In this document: piece by piece, positions 1 through 8,262 of the stretch | Layout: each line of letters begins with the position of its first letter | Position numbering within the stretch: position 1 is the first letter of the stretch | Source of the DNA: Pseudoruegeria sp. SHC-113 | Lineage (GTDB): Bacteria; Pseudomonadota; Alphaproteobacteria; Rhodobacterales; Rhodobacteraceae | Length of the DNA: 64,000 bases | Direction: 5' to 3' | Assembly (NCBI RefSeq): GCF_025376885.1 | Contig: NZ_JAHUBR010000002.1 | Location: 124,001 to 188,000, forward strand | The notes under the pieces: generated by a model | The model's database searches: none | Told to the model about the DNA's origin: nothing | What the model saw: the letters and a program-made list of their open reading frames with translations, nothing else | Made by a program: the position numbers and the translations under genes

Positions 1-1460
1 GACATTGTACCTTCCGCGTGCTGCGCGACAGCGATCTGGAGGTGGAGGAAGAGGCCGAGGATCTGGTGCGCGAGTTCGAAGTGGCGCTCAAGCGCCGCCG
101 CCGGGGGGACGTGATCCGGCTCAAGATGTCCGCCGGTGCGCCCGATGCGCTGCGCGAGATGATCATGGAAGAGCTGGGCGTCGCGCCCGGCGAGGTGGTG
201 GAGATCGAGGGCATGATCGGCGTGGCCGATCTGAAGGAGCTGGTGCTGGATGACCGCCGCGAGCTGCTCTGGCCCTCTTTCGCGCCCCGCGTGCCTGAAC
301 GTGTGCAGGATCACGAGGGCGACATGTTCGCCGCGATCAAGCAGAAGGACATGCTGCTGCACCACCCCTACGAAACTTTCGACATGGTGGTGCGCTTCCT
401 TGAGCAGGCCGCGCGCGATCCCAATGTGCTGGCGATCAAGCAAACGCTCTACCGCACCTCGCAGAACTCGCCCATCGTCGCCTCGCTCTGTGAAGCCGCC
501 GAGAACGGCAAATCCGTCACCGCGCTGGTGGAGCTGAAAGCGCGTTTTGACGAGGCGGCCAACATCCACCAGTCCCGGCGGCTGGAACGCTCCGGTGCCC
601 ACGTTGTTTACGGCTTCGTCAACTACAAGACCCACGCCAAGATCAGCTGCGTTGTCCGCCGCGAGGGCAACAAGCTTGTCACCTATTCGCACTACGGCAC
701 CGGGAACTACCACCCGATCACGGCGCGCATCTATACCGATCTCAGCTTCTTCACCTGCGATGATGCGCTCGGGCGGGACGCGACCAAAGTGTTCAACTAC
801 CTGTCGGGCTACGCCCAGCCGGTGGGGCTTGAGAACCTCAACATCGCGCCGCTCACGCTGAAATCCACCCTGATCGAAAACATCGAACGCGAAGCGGCCT
901 TTGCCGCCGAAGGCAAACCGGCCGAGATCTGGGCCAAGATGAACGCCATCATCGAACCCGACGTGATCGACGCGCTCTATGCCGCCAGCCAGGCCGGGGT
1001 GAAGATCAACCTCATCGTGCGCGGCATCTGCGGGCTGCGCCCCGGCATCAAGGGGCTCTCGGACAACATCCGGGTGAAATCCATCGTCGGGCGGTTCCTT
1101 GAGCATTCGCGCATTGTCTGTTTCGGCAATGGCCACGGGCTGCCCTCGAAGAAGGCGAAGGTCTATTTCTCCTCCGCCGACTGGATGGGCCGCAACCTCA
1201 ACCGCCGCGTCGAAACGCTGGTGGAGGCCACGAACCCCACCGTGAAAGCCCAGATCGTGAGCCAGATCATGGCGGCCAACCTCGCCGATGTGGCGCAGAG
1301 CTGGGTGATGCAGCCTGATGGCAGCTTCCTGCGGCCCGAGGTTTCCGGCGAGGAAACGCCGTTCAACTGCCACCGCTTCTTCATGGAGAACCCCTCGCTT
1401 TCGGGCCGTGGTTCCGCAGGGGCAAGCGATGTGCCGGAACTGACCCACTCCGACGACTGA
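1..1460 (+). CDS. ppk1: Polyphosphate kinase 1, C-terminal part (5' end outside window)
   Basis: Transfers the gamma phosphate of ATP onto inorganic polyphosphate chains. The open frame runs in from the left edge (first whole codon at base 3), so the N-terminal and head domains are missing; about 485 residues remain of a family that is usually near 700. Seen in the sequence: the catalytic stretch YKTHAKISC with the histidine that becomes phosphorylated, a second conserved histidine in LEHSRIVCF, and the C-terminal signature [15 protein letters not shown]. An internal GTG at 18 is not a real start because homology continues upstream of it. The exopolyphosphatase gene follows within 65 bases on the same strand, so synthesis and breakdown of polyphosphate are probably co-transcribed. 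Confidence 0.96.
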   Translation, partial: HCTFRVLRDSDLEVEEEAEDLVREFEVALKRRRRGDVIRLKMSAGAPDALREMIMEELGVAPGEVVEIEGMIGVADLKELVLDDRRELLWPSFAPRVPERVQDHEGDMFAAIKQKDMLLHHPYETFDMVVRFLEQAARDPNVLAIKQTLYRTSQNSPIVASLCEAAENGKSVTALVELKARFDEAANIHQSRRLERSGAHVVYGFVNYKTHAKISCVVRREGNKLVTYSHYGTGNYHPITARIYTDLSFFTCDDALGRDATKVFNYLSGYAQPVGLENLNIAPLTLKSTLIENIEREAAFAAEGKPAEIWAKMNAIIEPDVIDALYAASQAGVKINLIVRGICGLRPGIKGLSDNIRVKSIVGRFLEHSRIVCFGNGHGLPSKKAKVYFSSADWMGRNLNRRVETLVEATNPTVKAQIVSQIMAANLADVAQSWVMQPDGSFLRPEVSGEETPFNCHRFFMENPSLSGRGSAGASDVPELTHSDD

Positions 1461-1524
1461 GAGACGATTGACAGAAGCCGCGACTCATTGTCATGGTGCA
1501 AGCCGGACTGAAGGGGATGAACGC

Positions 1525-3069
1525 ATGGACGGAGGCTCCGAAGCACCCAGCGAGGACTGGGGGCCATTCGGCAGACCGCTGTTTAACGATCCGTCGTCGC
1601 GCGCGCTGTCCCGCGTGGGCGTGGTGGACGTTGGCTCCAACTCGGTCCGCATGGTCGTATTCGACGGAGCCGCACGCAGCCCTGCGTATTTCTTCAACGA
1701 AAAGATCATGTGCGGCCTCGGCTCGGGCCTGTCGGAAACCGGCAGGCTGAACCCCGAGGGGCGCGCGCGGGCGCTGGCGGCGATCAAACGCTTCCAGCGG
1801 CTGGCTGACGAATTGGAACTCGCACCGCTTTCCGCCGTTGCTACGGCTGCGGTGCGTGAGGCGGAGGACGGTCCCGGCTTCAGGGAGGAGATAGCCCGGG
1901 AGACCGGCCTCCGCCTCTACGTTATCGATGGCGAGGAAGAGGCGCGGCTGTCCGCGCAGGGCGTGCTTCTGGGCTGGCCCACGGCGCGCGGGCTTGTCTG
2001 CGACATTGGCGGCTCCTCGATGGAACTGGCCGAAGTGGGCAACGGGCAGGTTGGCACGCGCCGCACCTCCAAGCTCGGCCCGCTCAAACTGCGCGACATT
2101 CCCGGCGGCAAGAAAGGTCGTGCCGAATACATCCGCGAGATCATCGAAGGGCTGCGCGCCGATTTTCCGGCGGATCAGAAGCGGCTCTTTCTCGTGGGCG
2201 GCAGCTGGCGCGCCATCGCCCGGCTCGACATGCAGCGCCGGGGCTACCCGCTGAAGGTGCTGCACGAATACCGCATGCGTCCGAGCGACGTGAAGGCGAC
2301 GATCAAATGGATCGGCAAACAGGATCTTCAGGTGCTGCGCAGCGAGGCCGGCATTTCCGAGGCCCGGATGAGCCTCGTGCCGCTGGCCTGCGAAGTGCTC
2401 AAGCGGCTGCTGATCACCTTCACGCCACAGGAAATCGCCGTCTCCTCCTACGGGATCCGCGAAGGGCTGCTCTATGAGCAGATGCCCGATCAGCTGCGCC
2501 ACCGCGATCCGCTGATCGAGGCCTGCCGCTTTTCCGAGGCCAAGGACGCCCGCACGCCGGGTTTCGGCAAGGCGCTCTACAATTTCGTAAAGCCCTTGTT
2601 CAAGACCGAGAAATACGAAGATCTCCGCCTGCTGCGCGCGGCCTGTCTGCTTCATGACGTGAGCTGGCGCGCGCACCCCGATTACCGCGCCGAGGTCTGT
2701 TTCGACAACGCCACCCGCGCCAACATGGGCGGGCTGAAGCATTGGGAGCGCGTCTACCTCGGGTTGGCGCTGCTGCACCGCTACAAGAACAGCCGCGCGG
2801 GCAGCAGCTTTGAGCCGCTCTTCTCGCTGATGACGGAGAAGCGGATGCGCGAGGCCGAGGTTCTGGGCAAGGCAATGCGCTTTGGCGCGATGTTCAGCAC
2901 GACAAACCCGGAGCACCTGGGCAAGCTGAAGTACTACCCGAAGAAACAGGTTCTGGAGCTGCGGCTGTCGCATGAGGCGGAAGATCTGTTCGGCGAAGTC
3001 GCGCAGGCGCGCTTTGCCTCGCTCGCGGCGGCGCTGGGGGCCGAGACGGAAGTGATCCACCCGGTCTAA
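1525..3069 (+). CDS. ppx: Exopolyphosphatase, Ppx/GppA family
   Basis: Removes terminal phosphates from polyphosphate. The 514-residue protein has the ASKHA-type phosphate-binding signature VVDVGSNSVRMVVFDG near residue 33, VATAAVREAEDGPGF and the glycine-rich VCDIGGSSMELAEV motif, followed by a C-terminal HD-like helical region (LLHDVSW). I chose the ATG at 1525 because AAGGGG lies 8 bases before it; a TTG at 1468 is in frame but has no ribosome site and its extra residues look non-conserved. It follows ppk1 directly, the usual arrangement in alphaproteobacteria. Distinguishing Ppx from guanosine pentaphosphatase is not possible by eye, but the ppk1 linkage favours Ppx. Confidence 0.94.
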   Translation: MDGGSEAPSEDWGPFGRPLFNDPSSRALSRVGVVDVGSNSVRMVVFDGAARSPAYFFNEKIMCGLGSGLSETGRLNPEGRARALAAIKRFQRLADELELAPLSAVATAAVREAEDGPGFREEIARETGLRLYVIDGEEEARLSAQGVLLGWPTARGLVCDIGGSSMELAEVGNGQVGTRRTSKLGPLKLRDIPGGKKGRAEYIREIIEGLRADFPADQKRLFLVGGSWRAIARLDMQRRGYPLKVLHEYRMRPSDVKATIKWIGKQDLQVLRSEAGISEARMSLVPLACEVLKRLLITFTPQEIAVSSYGIREGLLYEQMPDQLRHRDPLIEACRFSEAKDARTPGFGKALYNFVKPLFKTEKYEDLRLLRAACLLHDVSWRAHPDYRAEVCFDNATRANMGGLKHWERVYLGLALLHRYKNSRAGSSFEPLFSLMTEKRMREAEVLGKAMRFGAMFSTTNPEHLGKLKYYPKKQVLELRLSHEAEDLFGEVAQARFASLAAALGAETEVIHPV

Positions 3070-3121
3070 GGCCCTCAGACCTGAAGGAATGGACCAAGAT
3101 GTGAAACAGTAGCGCCGCCCG

Positions 3122-3188
3122 TTTTGCCGTAGGCAAACCTCCGGTTTGACGGGGGCGGGACGGCGCGGCCCAACAGTGCCTGTTGGGC
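3122..3188. terminator. Triple hairpin at the 3' end of ppx
   Basis: Three short perfect hairpins lie between ppx and the convergent gene that follows: TTTGCC/GGCAAA (3123-3137), AAACC/GGTTT (3135-3147, overlapping the first) and the strongest, GCCCAACAG/CTGTTGGGC with a 3-base loop (3168-3188). There is no long T-run, so this is a probable but unproven bidirectional terminator or a dispersed repeat. Confidence 0.5.
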
Positions 3189-3226
3189 AATATCTCTTCG
3201 ACGTCAGGCTGCGGGCTTAAGGCCAC

Positions 3227-3589
3227 TCAAATCTCGATCTCGCCCTCTTCCAGCGGCCGCTCCAGCTGCAATTCCTCCGGCGTCTTGCGGCGGATCAGGA
3301 TATCGCCGTTCTCCAGCACTTCCGGCGCGTGGTATTCGCTCAGATCGCCGAGCCGCTGCATCAGCTCTTCCAGCGCCGGGCCCATGTCCTGCTGGAAATC
3401 CCGCTGCAGATCCTGCAGATCGCGCAGCGCGGGCTCCATATCCTTCAGAAGCTCTTCAAAGAGCAGCGAAAGCCCCTCCTGCATGAGGGAGAGCCCCTCG
3501 TCTTTCCGCGAGTCATCGGCCTCCTGCGCCATAAGCGGCGCGGAGAAAGCAATGAGAGCGGCGAGCAGGCAGGCGGACAGCTGTTTCAT
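3227..3589 (-). CDS. Small exported protein of unknown function
   Basis: A 120-residue protein with a clear Sec signal peptide (MKQLSACLLAALIAFSAPLM, cleavage likely after AQA-like AMAQ near residue 22). The mature part is strongly acidic and helical, with repeated Glu/Asp/Leu/Gln patterns that suggest amphipathic helices or a coiled coil, and ends in an acidic tail LEEGEIEI. No catalytic motif is visible. It stands alone, convergent with ppx and upstream of nothing obvious, and I would call it a periplasmic protein of unknown role. Proteins of this type are widespread in Rhodobacteraceae genomes in my recollection, which supports it being a real gene. Confidence 0.8.
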   Translation of the reverse strand: MKQLSACLLAALIAFSAPLMAQEADDSRKDEGLSLMQEGLSLLFEELLKDMEPALRDLQDLQRDFQQDMGPALEELMQRLGDLSEYHAPEVLENGDILIRRKTPEELQLERPLEEGEIEI

Positions 3590-3634
3590 ACCCCCAATAT
3601 ACGCCTTCCGGCGTGGCGCTGAAAGAGGCCGCGC

Positions 3635-4654
3635 CTAAAGGTCGATGTCAAGCGTGACGGGGTAGTGATCGGAGGCCGTCAGCAAGGCCTGCCGCAGCTC
3701 CGGCGTGCGGTAGCAGGCGGGATCGTCGAACGGATGCCAGATGCGCCAGCGCGGGGCTTTCTCCCGCAGGTCTGGTGAGATCAGGATGTAATCGAGCAAA
3801 GCCGAAAGGTAGCGGTTTTCCTCGGCGATGAAGAAGCGCGAGGTGGCCGGCTGCGCGCCCATCTTCTGGGTGGCGGCCTGCCGGGCGTGAGGATCAAACA
3901 GCGGCGCGGCATCGGCCTCGCCCATCACGATCTCCACGCCGGAGCGGCCGAAGAGTTTCTCGTATTCATCCAATCCGGGGCCGTCGTTCAGATCGCCCAG
4001 CACGATCAGCGGATCGCCCGCTGCCAGATGCGCCTCCACCCGGCGGCGCAGCCAGACGGCCTGCGCGAGCTGCTTGCGGCGGTTGGCGATGGAGATGCGG
4101 ATCACCTCGTCGCGCGTGCGCGCGCCGTGAGGGGCCTTGGATTTCAGATGCACCCCGATCATGCGGAACTCACCCCCCGCTGCACTGCGAGCGGCCACCT
4201 CCAGCGGCGGCTTGGAGAAGCGGATGGTTTCCGGCGCGGCGTCCACGTCCAGATCCAGCGGGAATTCCCCGTCAAAGCGCGGCACCCAGCCCCTCTGCGC
4301 CTCTAGCCCGGACTGGGGATCATGCCGCGCGGTGAGCGCGTCGGGATCATAGAGCAGCGCCAGTTCCTGCTGGGTGTCATTGGTGAAACCGGTGAGCGCG
4401 GCGCGCGTGCGCAGCCCGTAGAGCTGGGCGAAATTTTCCAGCGCGGCGACAGTGGAGCGGTGGCGGTTGGTGTCCGGCGCCTCAATGATCATCACCGCAT
4501 CGGCATCCATCGCGGTGAAGACGATGCCCAGCGCCTCAAGCTGCTGTTCGCGCGTCACATCGCGGCGGCCCGACCAGCCGCCATCAGGCTGTGGCCTGTC
4601 CTTCTCATCGAAAAGATTGGTGAACCACTCGACGTTATAGGTGGCGATGCGCAT
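3635..4654 (-). CDS. Endonuclease/exonuclease/phosphatase (EEP) family protein
   Basis: A 339-residue metal-dependent phosphoesterase of the DNase I-like EEP fold. The motifs appear in family order: MRIATYNVEWF at the N terminus (Asn and Glu metal ligands), HLKSKAPHG mid-protein, VLGDLNDGPG (Asp/Asn pair) and the C-terminal SDHYPV with the general acid/base histidine. No signal peptide is seen, so it is probably cytoplasmic. The substrate (nucleic acid, phospholipid or inositol phosphate) cannot be told from these motifs. It starts 3 bases after the stop of the TerB/J-domain gene on the same strand, so the two are likely co-transcribed. Confidence 0.9.
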   Translation of the reverse strand: MRIATYNVEWFTNLFDEKDRPQPDGGWSGRRDVTREQQLEALGIVFTAMDADAVMIIEAPDTNRHRSTVAALENFAQLYGLRTRAALTGFTNDTQQELALLYDPDALTARHDPQSGLEAQRGWVPRFDGEFPLDLDVDAAPETIRFSKPPLEVAARSAAGGEFRMIGVHLKSKAPHGARTRDEVIRISIANRRKQLAQAVWLRRRVEAHLAAGDPLIVLGDLNDGPGLDEYEKLFGRSGVEIVMGEADAAPLFDPHARQAATQKMGAQPATSRFFIAEENRYLSALLDYILISPDLREKAPRWRIWHPFDDPACYRTPELRQALLTASDHYPVTLDIDL

Positions 4655-4657
4655 GGC

Positions 4658-5338
4658 TCAGGCCGCCGACTGGCTGATCTCTTCCCAGGCGCGATTGACG
4701 GCGATCAGGCGCTTTTCGGCCAGTTTCACGGCCTCCTCCGGCACCCCGCGCGCCATCATGCGATCGGGGTGGGTTTCGCGCACCAGCGCCCGCCAAGCGG
4801 CGCGGGCTTCTTCCGGCGTGGCCTCGGGCGTGATCCCGAGCACCTCGTAGGGGTCCGGCTCGGCATCCGGCACGAAACGGGTGCGCAGAGCGCGGAACTC
4901 GCGCTCGCCCATGCCGAAGATCTCGGCCACGCGGTGCAGGAAATCATCCTCGCCCGGGTGGTACTCCCCATCGGCCATGGCGATGTGGAAGAGCCCCTCC
5001 ATCAGATCGCAAACCGCGCCGCGCTCCTCGCCGAACATGCGATTGATGCGCTCGGCATAAAGCTCGAACCCCGCCACGTCCTGCCGCGCCATGTTGAAGA
5101 CGCGCGCGGCGTTGGCCTCTTCTTCCTTGGGGATATGAAAGACTTCCCGGAAGGCGGTGACCTCATCGCGCGTCACCAGCCCGTCGGCCTTGGCCATCTT
5201 CGCCCCCAGCGCGATCACGGCGATGGCGAAGGCCACGGAGCGTTCGGGCGGCGCGCGCAGTTTGTCGAAAACCTCGGCAAGGCTTTCGCCACTGGTGAGT
5301 GCCGCGAGGGCTTCGGAGATGCGGGTCCAGATCGACAT
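4658..5338 (-). CDS. DjlA-like co-chaperone with TerB and J domains
   Basis: A 226-residue protein with an N-terminal TerB-like helical domain (about residues 25-150, with ERSVAFAIAVIALGAKMAKADG and later AMADGEYHPGEDDF) and a C-terminal J domain (from about residue 165) containing the essential HPD tripeptide in RETHPDRM. J domains stimulate the ATPase of DnaK-type Hsp70 chaperones. E. coli DjlA has an N-terminal membrane anchor before TerB; here none is evident, so the protein may be soluble. It lies directly upstream of the EEP-family gene with a 3-base gap. Confidence 0.9.
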   Translation of the reverse strand: MSIWTRISEALAALTSGESLAEVFDKLRAPPERSVAFAIAVIALGAKMAKADGLVTRDEVTAFREVFHIPKEEEANAARVFNMARQDVAGFELYAERINRMFGEERGAVCDLMEGLFHIAMADGEYHPGEDDFLHRVAEIFGMGEREFRALRTRFVPDAEPDPYEVLGITPEATPEEARAAWRALVRETHPDRMMARGVPEEAVKLAEKRLIAVNRAWEEISQSAA

Positions 5339-5390
5339 GGGGGAATCCTATCGCCTTCGGCACGCCCTGTCAGCGCGACGATTGTACCTT

Positions 5391-5882
5391 TCACAGGAAC
5401 TTTTGCATCAGGACGAGATCAAGCCACTGATCGAACTTGCGCCCGACCTGCGAGAGCCGCGCCACTTCCGCGTAACCAAGCCGCGCGTGGAAGGCGACAC
5501 CCGCCGGATTGCCGGAACTCACCCCGGCAAACATGGAATGCGCGCCGCGCGCGCGGGCGTGATCCTCCACCCCCGCCATCAGCGCCCGACCCAGTCCTTT
5601 GCCATGGGCCTGCGGCGCGAGGATGATCGTGTGCTCCATCGTATGGGCATAGCCCACGCCACCGCGAAACTGGCCGTAAGTGGCAAAGCCCGCCACCTGC
5701 CCCGGCGCGGCTTCAGCAACGAGGAACGCATAGCCCGAGGCGGCCTTCTCGGCGATCATCGCTTCCAGATCGGCCACGCTGCGGGTGACACTGTTGAACG
5801 TCACCAGCGTGTCCCGGATCATCGGTGTCCAGATGGCTTCGAGGGCGGGGCAGTCGGCTTTGGTGGCGGGCCGGATCGTCAT
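5391..5882 (-). CDS. GNAT N-acetyltransferase, phosphinothricin-acetyltransferase-like
   Basis: A 163-residue acyl-CoA-dependent acetyltransferase. The beginning MTIRPATKADCPALEAIW, the acetyl-CoA loop motif APQAHGKGLGRALM and the late GVAFHARLGYAEVARLSQVGRKF are typical of the Pat/Bar subgroup, which acetylates phosphinothricin, methionine sulfone or related small amino compounds. The actual substrate here is unknown. The ATG overlaps the stop of the upstream VOC-domain gene by 4 bases (ATGA), so they are translated together. Confidence 0.88.
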   Translation of the reverse strand: MTIRPATKADCPALEAIWTPMIRDTLVTFNSVTRSVADLEAMIAEKAASGYAFLVAEAAPGQVAGFATYGQFRGGVGYAHTMEHTIILAPQAHGKGLGRALMAGVEDHARARGAHSMFAGVSSGNPAGVAFHARLGYAEVARLSQVGRKFDQWLDLVLMQKFL

Positions 5883-6493
5883 GTGAGGGTTCTTTCACCA
5901 TCGGGGCCCTCGAAACGGGCCGAAAACCCGGCAGGCCCGCTTAGGAAAGCCACACGGGGGTCGGAAAAGCCGGGCAAGTAGAGCGTATCGATTTCGGGGT
6001 GGCGTACGTCCAGCCGCGAAAGCCGCAGCCCGCTCGGGGCCAGACGCTGCGCCGGATGCGCCGCGCTTTCCCATTCGATCAGGGCGGGGAAGATGCCATC
6101 CAGCGGCAGGATGCCCGTCTCCGGCACCGCCATCTGCCAGCGCAGATCGCCCCGCGCCAGCGCAACCGGTGTGCCCGCTGCCGGGCCAAAGGCGGCGAAG
6201 GCCGCCGCAAGATCCGGCGTGCGCAGGATCCAGTTCGCAATGCGCGGCGGGCCGGAAAAACGATCCAGATCGAACCAGCGGGCGTGGGGCGGCTTAGGCG
6301 CGGCCGGATCGACGGCGATGACCTCAAAATAAAGCCCGTCGGCCAGCCCCAGCAGCCTATTGTGCGTGCCCATCAGCGGGTGCTGGCCACCGGGCAGCAT
6401 CTGCACGCCCAGCCGCTCTTCGACCCAAGCCACGCCCTCTTCCAGCGTTTCCGCGGCGACGGCGATGTGATCCAGTTCCAATCCAAGGCCCAT
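5879..6493 (-). CDS. VOC (glyoxalase-like) family protein
   Basis: A 204-residue protein with the N-terminal LELDHIAVAAETLEEGVAWVEERLG pattern of the vicinal-oxygen-chelate fold, followed by TGHN-type GTHNRLLGLADGLYFEVIAVDP, which matches the glyoxalase-like domain group of about 200 residues. No reaction can be assigned. It is the middle gene of a compact minus-strand run: 3 bases after the glutamine amidotransferase gene and overlapping the acetyltransferase gene by 4 bases. Confidence 0.85.
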   Translation of the reverse strand: MGLGLELDHIAVAAETLEEGVAWVEERLGVQMLPGGQHPLMGTHNRLLGLADGLYFEVIAVDPAAPKPPHARWFDLDRFSGPPRIANWILRTPDLAAAFAAFGPAAGTPVALARGDLRWQMAVPETGILPLDGIFPALIEWESAAHPAQRLAPSGLRLSRLDVRHPEIDTLYLPGFSDPRVAFLSGPAGFSARFEGPDGERTLT

Positions 6494-6496
6494 GGC

Positions 6497-7240
6497 TCAG
6501 CCCTCCCGGTATCGGGACACGAAATTGGCAAGGATGCGCGCGGGTTCCTTTGCCGGCGTGGCGCGCACCCGTTCGGTGAGCGCCTCGGCCTCCTCGGGCG
6601 GAAAATAGCCTTTGTTGCGATAGATGCGGATGCGCAGCGCGAAGCCCTCGGCATCGGCCTCCGGGTGGAACTGCGTCGCGTAGACGTTCTGCCCAAAGCG
6701 CACCATCTGGAATGGGCAGGAGGGCGCGGAGACAAGATGCACACAGCCCTTCGGCAGCGCCTGCATCGCCTCCTTATGGCCCACGAGCGCATCAAAGCGT
6801 GCGGGCATCCCGGCGAGCAACGGATCCGCCGCGCCGGCCTCGGTGAGCGTGCAATCGGCGGCACCCACCGGCTCGCCAAAGCGTTCCTTGGAGACATCGC
6901 CGCCCAGATGCGCTCCAAGAATGCCGATGCCGTAGCAGCAGCCAAGGAAGGGTTTGTCCTGCGCGGTGATGGCGGGCATCAGCGCGAGGATGGCGTCTTC
7001 GATCTTCTTTTCGGTCGGGGTCTTTTCGCTTTCGGCATCGCTCACGCAACCCGGCCCGCCGCCGACAATCACGCCGGAATACTCCGCCAGATCAAGGCTT
7101 TCAGGCAGGTCCTCGCAATCCAGCCGGATGCGGTGCACCTCGGCCTCCGCGAGCCCGCCCTTGGCGAGGAAGGCGGCGTATTCGTCGTCAGCGGCTTCCG
7201 CCTCTGGACGCAGTTGCAGGATCAGGAAGGGTTTCGTCAT
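6497..7240 (-). CDS. Class I glutamine amidotransferase (GMP-synthase-like domain)
   Basis: A 247-residue stand-alone glutaminase-type domain. The nucleophile elbow FLGCCYGIGILG supplies the catalytic cysteine and ATQFHPEAD the catalytic histidine; VIVGGGPGCVSD is the usual oxyanion-region loop. Such free-standing proteins can be gamma-glutamyl hydrolases or transfer ammonia to an unknown partner. I chose the ATG at 7240, preceded by AAAGGACAG; the frame stays open upstream but that extension is Arg/Pro-rich shadow sequence. It heads the amidotransferase-VOC-acetyltransferase cluster. Confidence 0.88.
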   Translation of the reverse strand: MTKPFLILQLRPEAEAADDEYAAFLAKGGLAEAEVHRIRLDCEDLPESLDLAEYSGVIVGGGPGCVSDAESEKTPTEKKIEDAILALMPAITAQDKPFLGCCYGIGILGAHLGGDVSKERFGEPVGAADCTLTEAGAADPLLAGMPARFDALVGHKEAMQALPKGCVHLVSAPSCPFQMVRFGQNVYATQFHPEADAEGFALRIRIYRNKGYFPPEEAEALTERVRATPAKEPARILANFVSRYREG

Positions 7241-7289
7241 CGGCTGTCCTTTCGGGGCCGCCAAGATGTGCCGCAGCCGGGGCGCGAGG

Positions 7290-8222
7290 TCAATCCGGCG
7301 CGCCGCCGCCCGGCAGGCATGCGCGGGCAAAGGTGCCCATGCGGGCCACGGCGGCATCGGCCTCGGGGCTCTGGCCAAAGCGCAGGTGCCAGACGTGGTG
7401 GACGTCCGGCACTTCCTCGTAGGTCACCGCCACGCCCTGCGCTTGCAGGGCATCGCGCATCCGGCGGGATTCATCGCGAAACAGCTCCCCCGCGCCGACG
7501 GTGAGGAACACAGGGCCCGCGCCCTCGAAATCGCCAAACAGCGGCGAGGCGCGCGGATCTTTCGGGTCCGCCCCGGCCAGATAGCCGTCAAGCGCGATGC
7601 CGAGCCACTTCTCCGGCAAGAGCATCTCGCTTGCGGCGTTTTCACGGAGCGAGGGGCTTTCCCCGCTCAGATCCACGGCGGGCGCGATGGCCATGCATCC
7701 GGCAGGGCGCGGCAGGCCGAGGCGCTTGGCCTCCGTCAGCAGCGAAAGCGCCAGATTGCCGCCCGCGCTGTCGCCCGCGATCACGATGCGCTCGGGCAGC
7801 CAGCCTGCGGCCAGCACGGCCTGATACGCCTCGACAACGTCCTCGATGGCCGCCGGGAAAGGGTGTTCGGGGGCAAGGCGATAGGCCACCGCCAGCCCTT
7901 TGAGCCCCGCCGCCCCGGCCAGTGCCGCCACGAGTCGCCCGTGGGTTTTGGGCGAGCCGATGCAGAAGCCGCCGCCGTGGATGTAGAACAGCAGCCCGGC
8001 CTGCGCGCCCTCGCCGCGCGTGCACCAGCGCCCCCGCGCGGTGAAACCGCCGGCCTCGATCAGGGCCGGGGCGAAGCGCATGTCCTTGAGGCGGCGGTAG
8101 CTGATCGGCGCGAGCCTGTCGTACAGCCGGCGCAGCGCGGCCTGATTGGTGACGAGCCGCAGCACCTGCTTTTCAAAGCCACGCGCGTTGAGGTTCCAGA
8201 AGCGTTGAGCCAGCGATGTCAT
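7290..8222 (-). CDS. Alpha/beta hydrolase, hormone-sensitive-lipase-like esterase
   Basis: A 310-residue carboxylesterase of the HSL family. It shows the oxyanion-hole motif HGGGFCIG, the nucleophile motif GDSAGGN and a late histidine region VPDVHHVWH. No signal peptide is present. Such enzymes hydrolyse short acyl esters in the cytoplasm. It sits 40 bases from the GMC oxidoreductase gene, with both read on the minus strand, so a shared transcript and an alcohol/ester catabolic role are possible but not shown. Confidence 0.9.
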   Translation of the reverse strand: MTSLAQRFWNLNARGFEKQVLRLVTNQAALRRLYDRLAPISYRRLKDMRFAPALIEAGGFTARGRWCTRGEGAQAGLLFYIHGGGFCIGSPKTHGRLVAALAGAAGLKGLAVAYRLAPEHPFPAAIEDVVEAYQAVLAAGWLPERIVIAGDSAGGNLALSLLTEAKRLGLPRPAGCMAIAPAVDLSGESPSLRENAASEMLLPEKWLGIALDGYLAGADPKDPRASPLFGDFEGAGPVFLTVGAGELFRDESRRMRDALQAQGVAVTYEEVPDVHHVWHLRFGQSPEADAAVARMGTFARACLPGGGAPD

Positions 8223-8262
8223 GGGCGCAGAGTGGCCCCCGCGCCCGGCCCGCTGTCAAGCC

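Noticed and set aside
1381-3060. Long open frame on the minus strand opposite ppx (559 codons)
   Set aside because: It is the mirror of a gene with clear Ppx motifs; its protein is low-complexity Arg/Ala/His/Gly without any family motif. High GC creates such mirrors. Similar mirror frames at 8722-10317, 21622-23403, 26100-27608, 28163-30292, 52960-54477 and 59097-60488 were dropped for the same reason.
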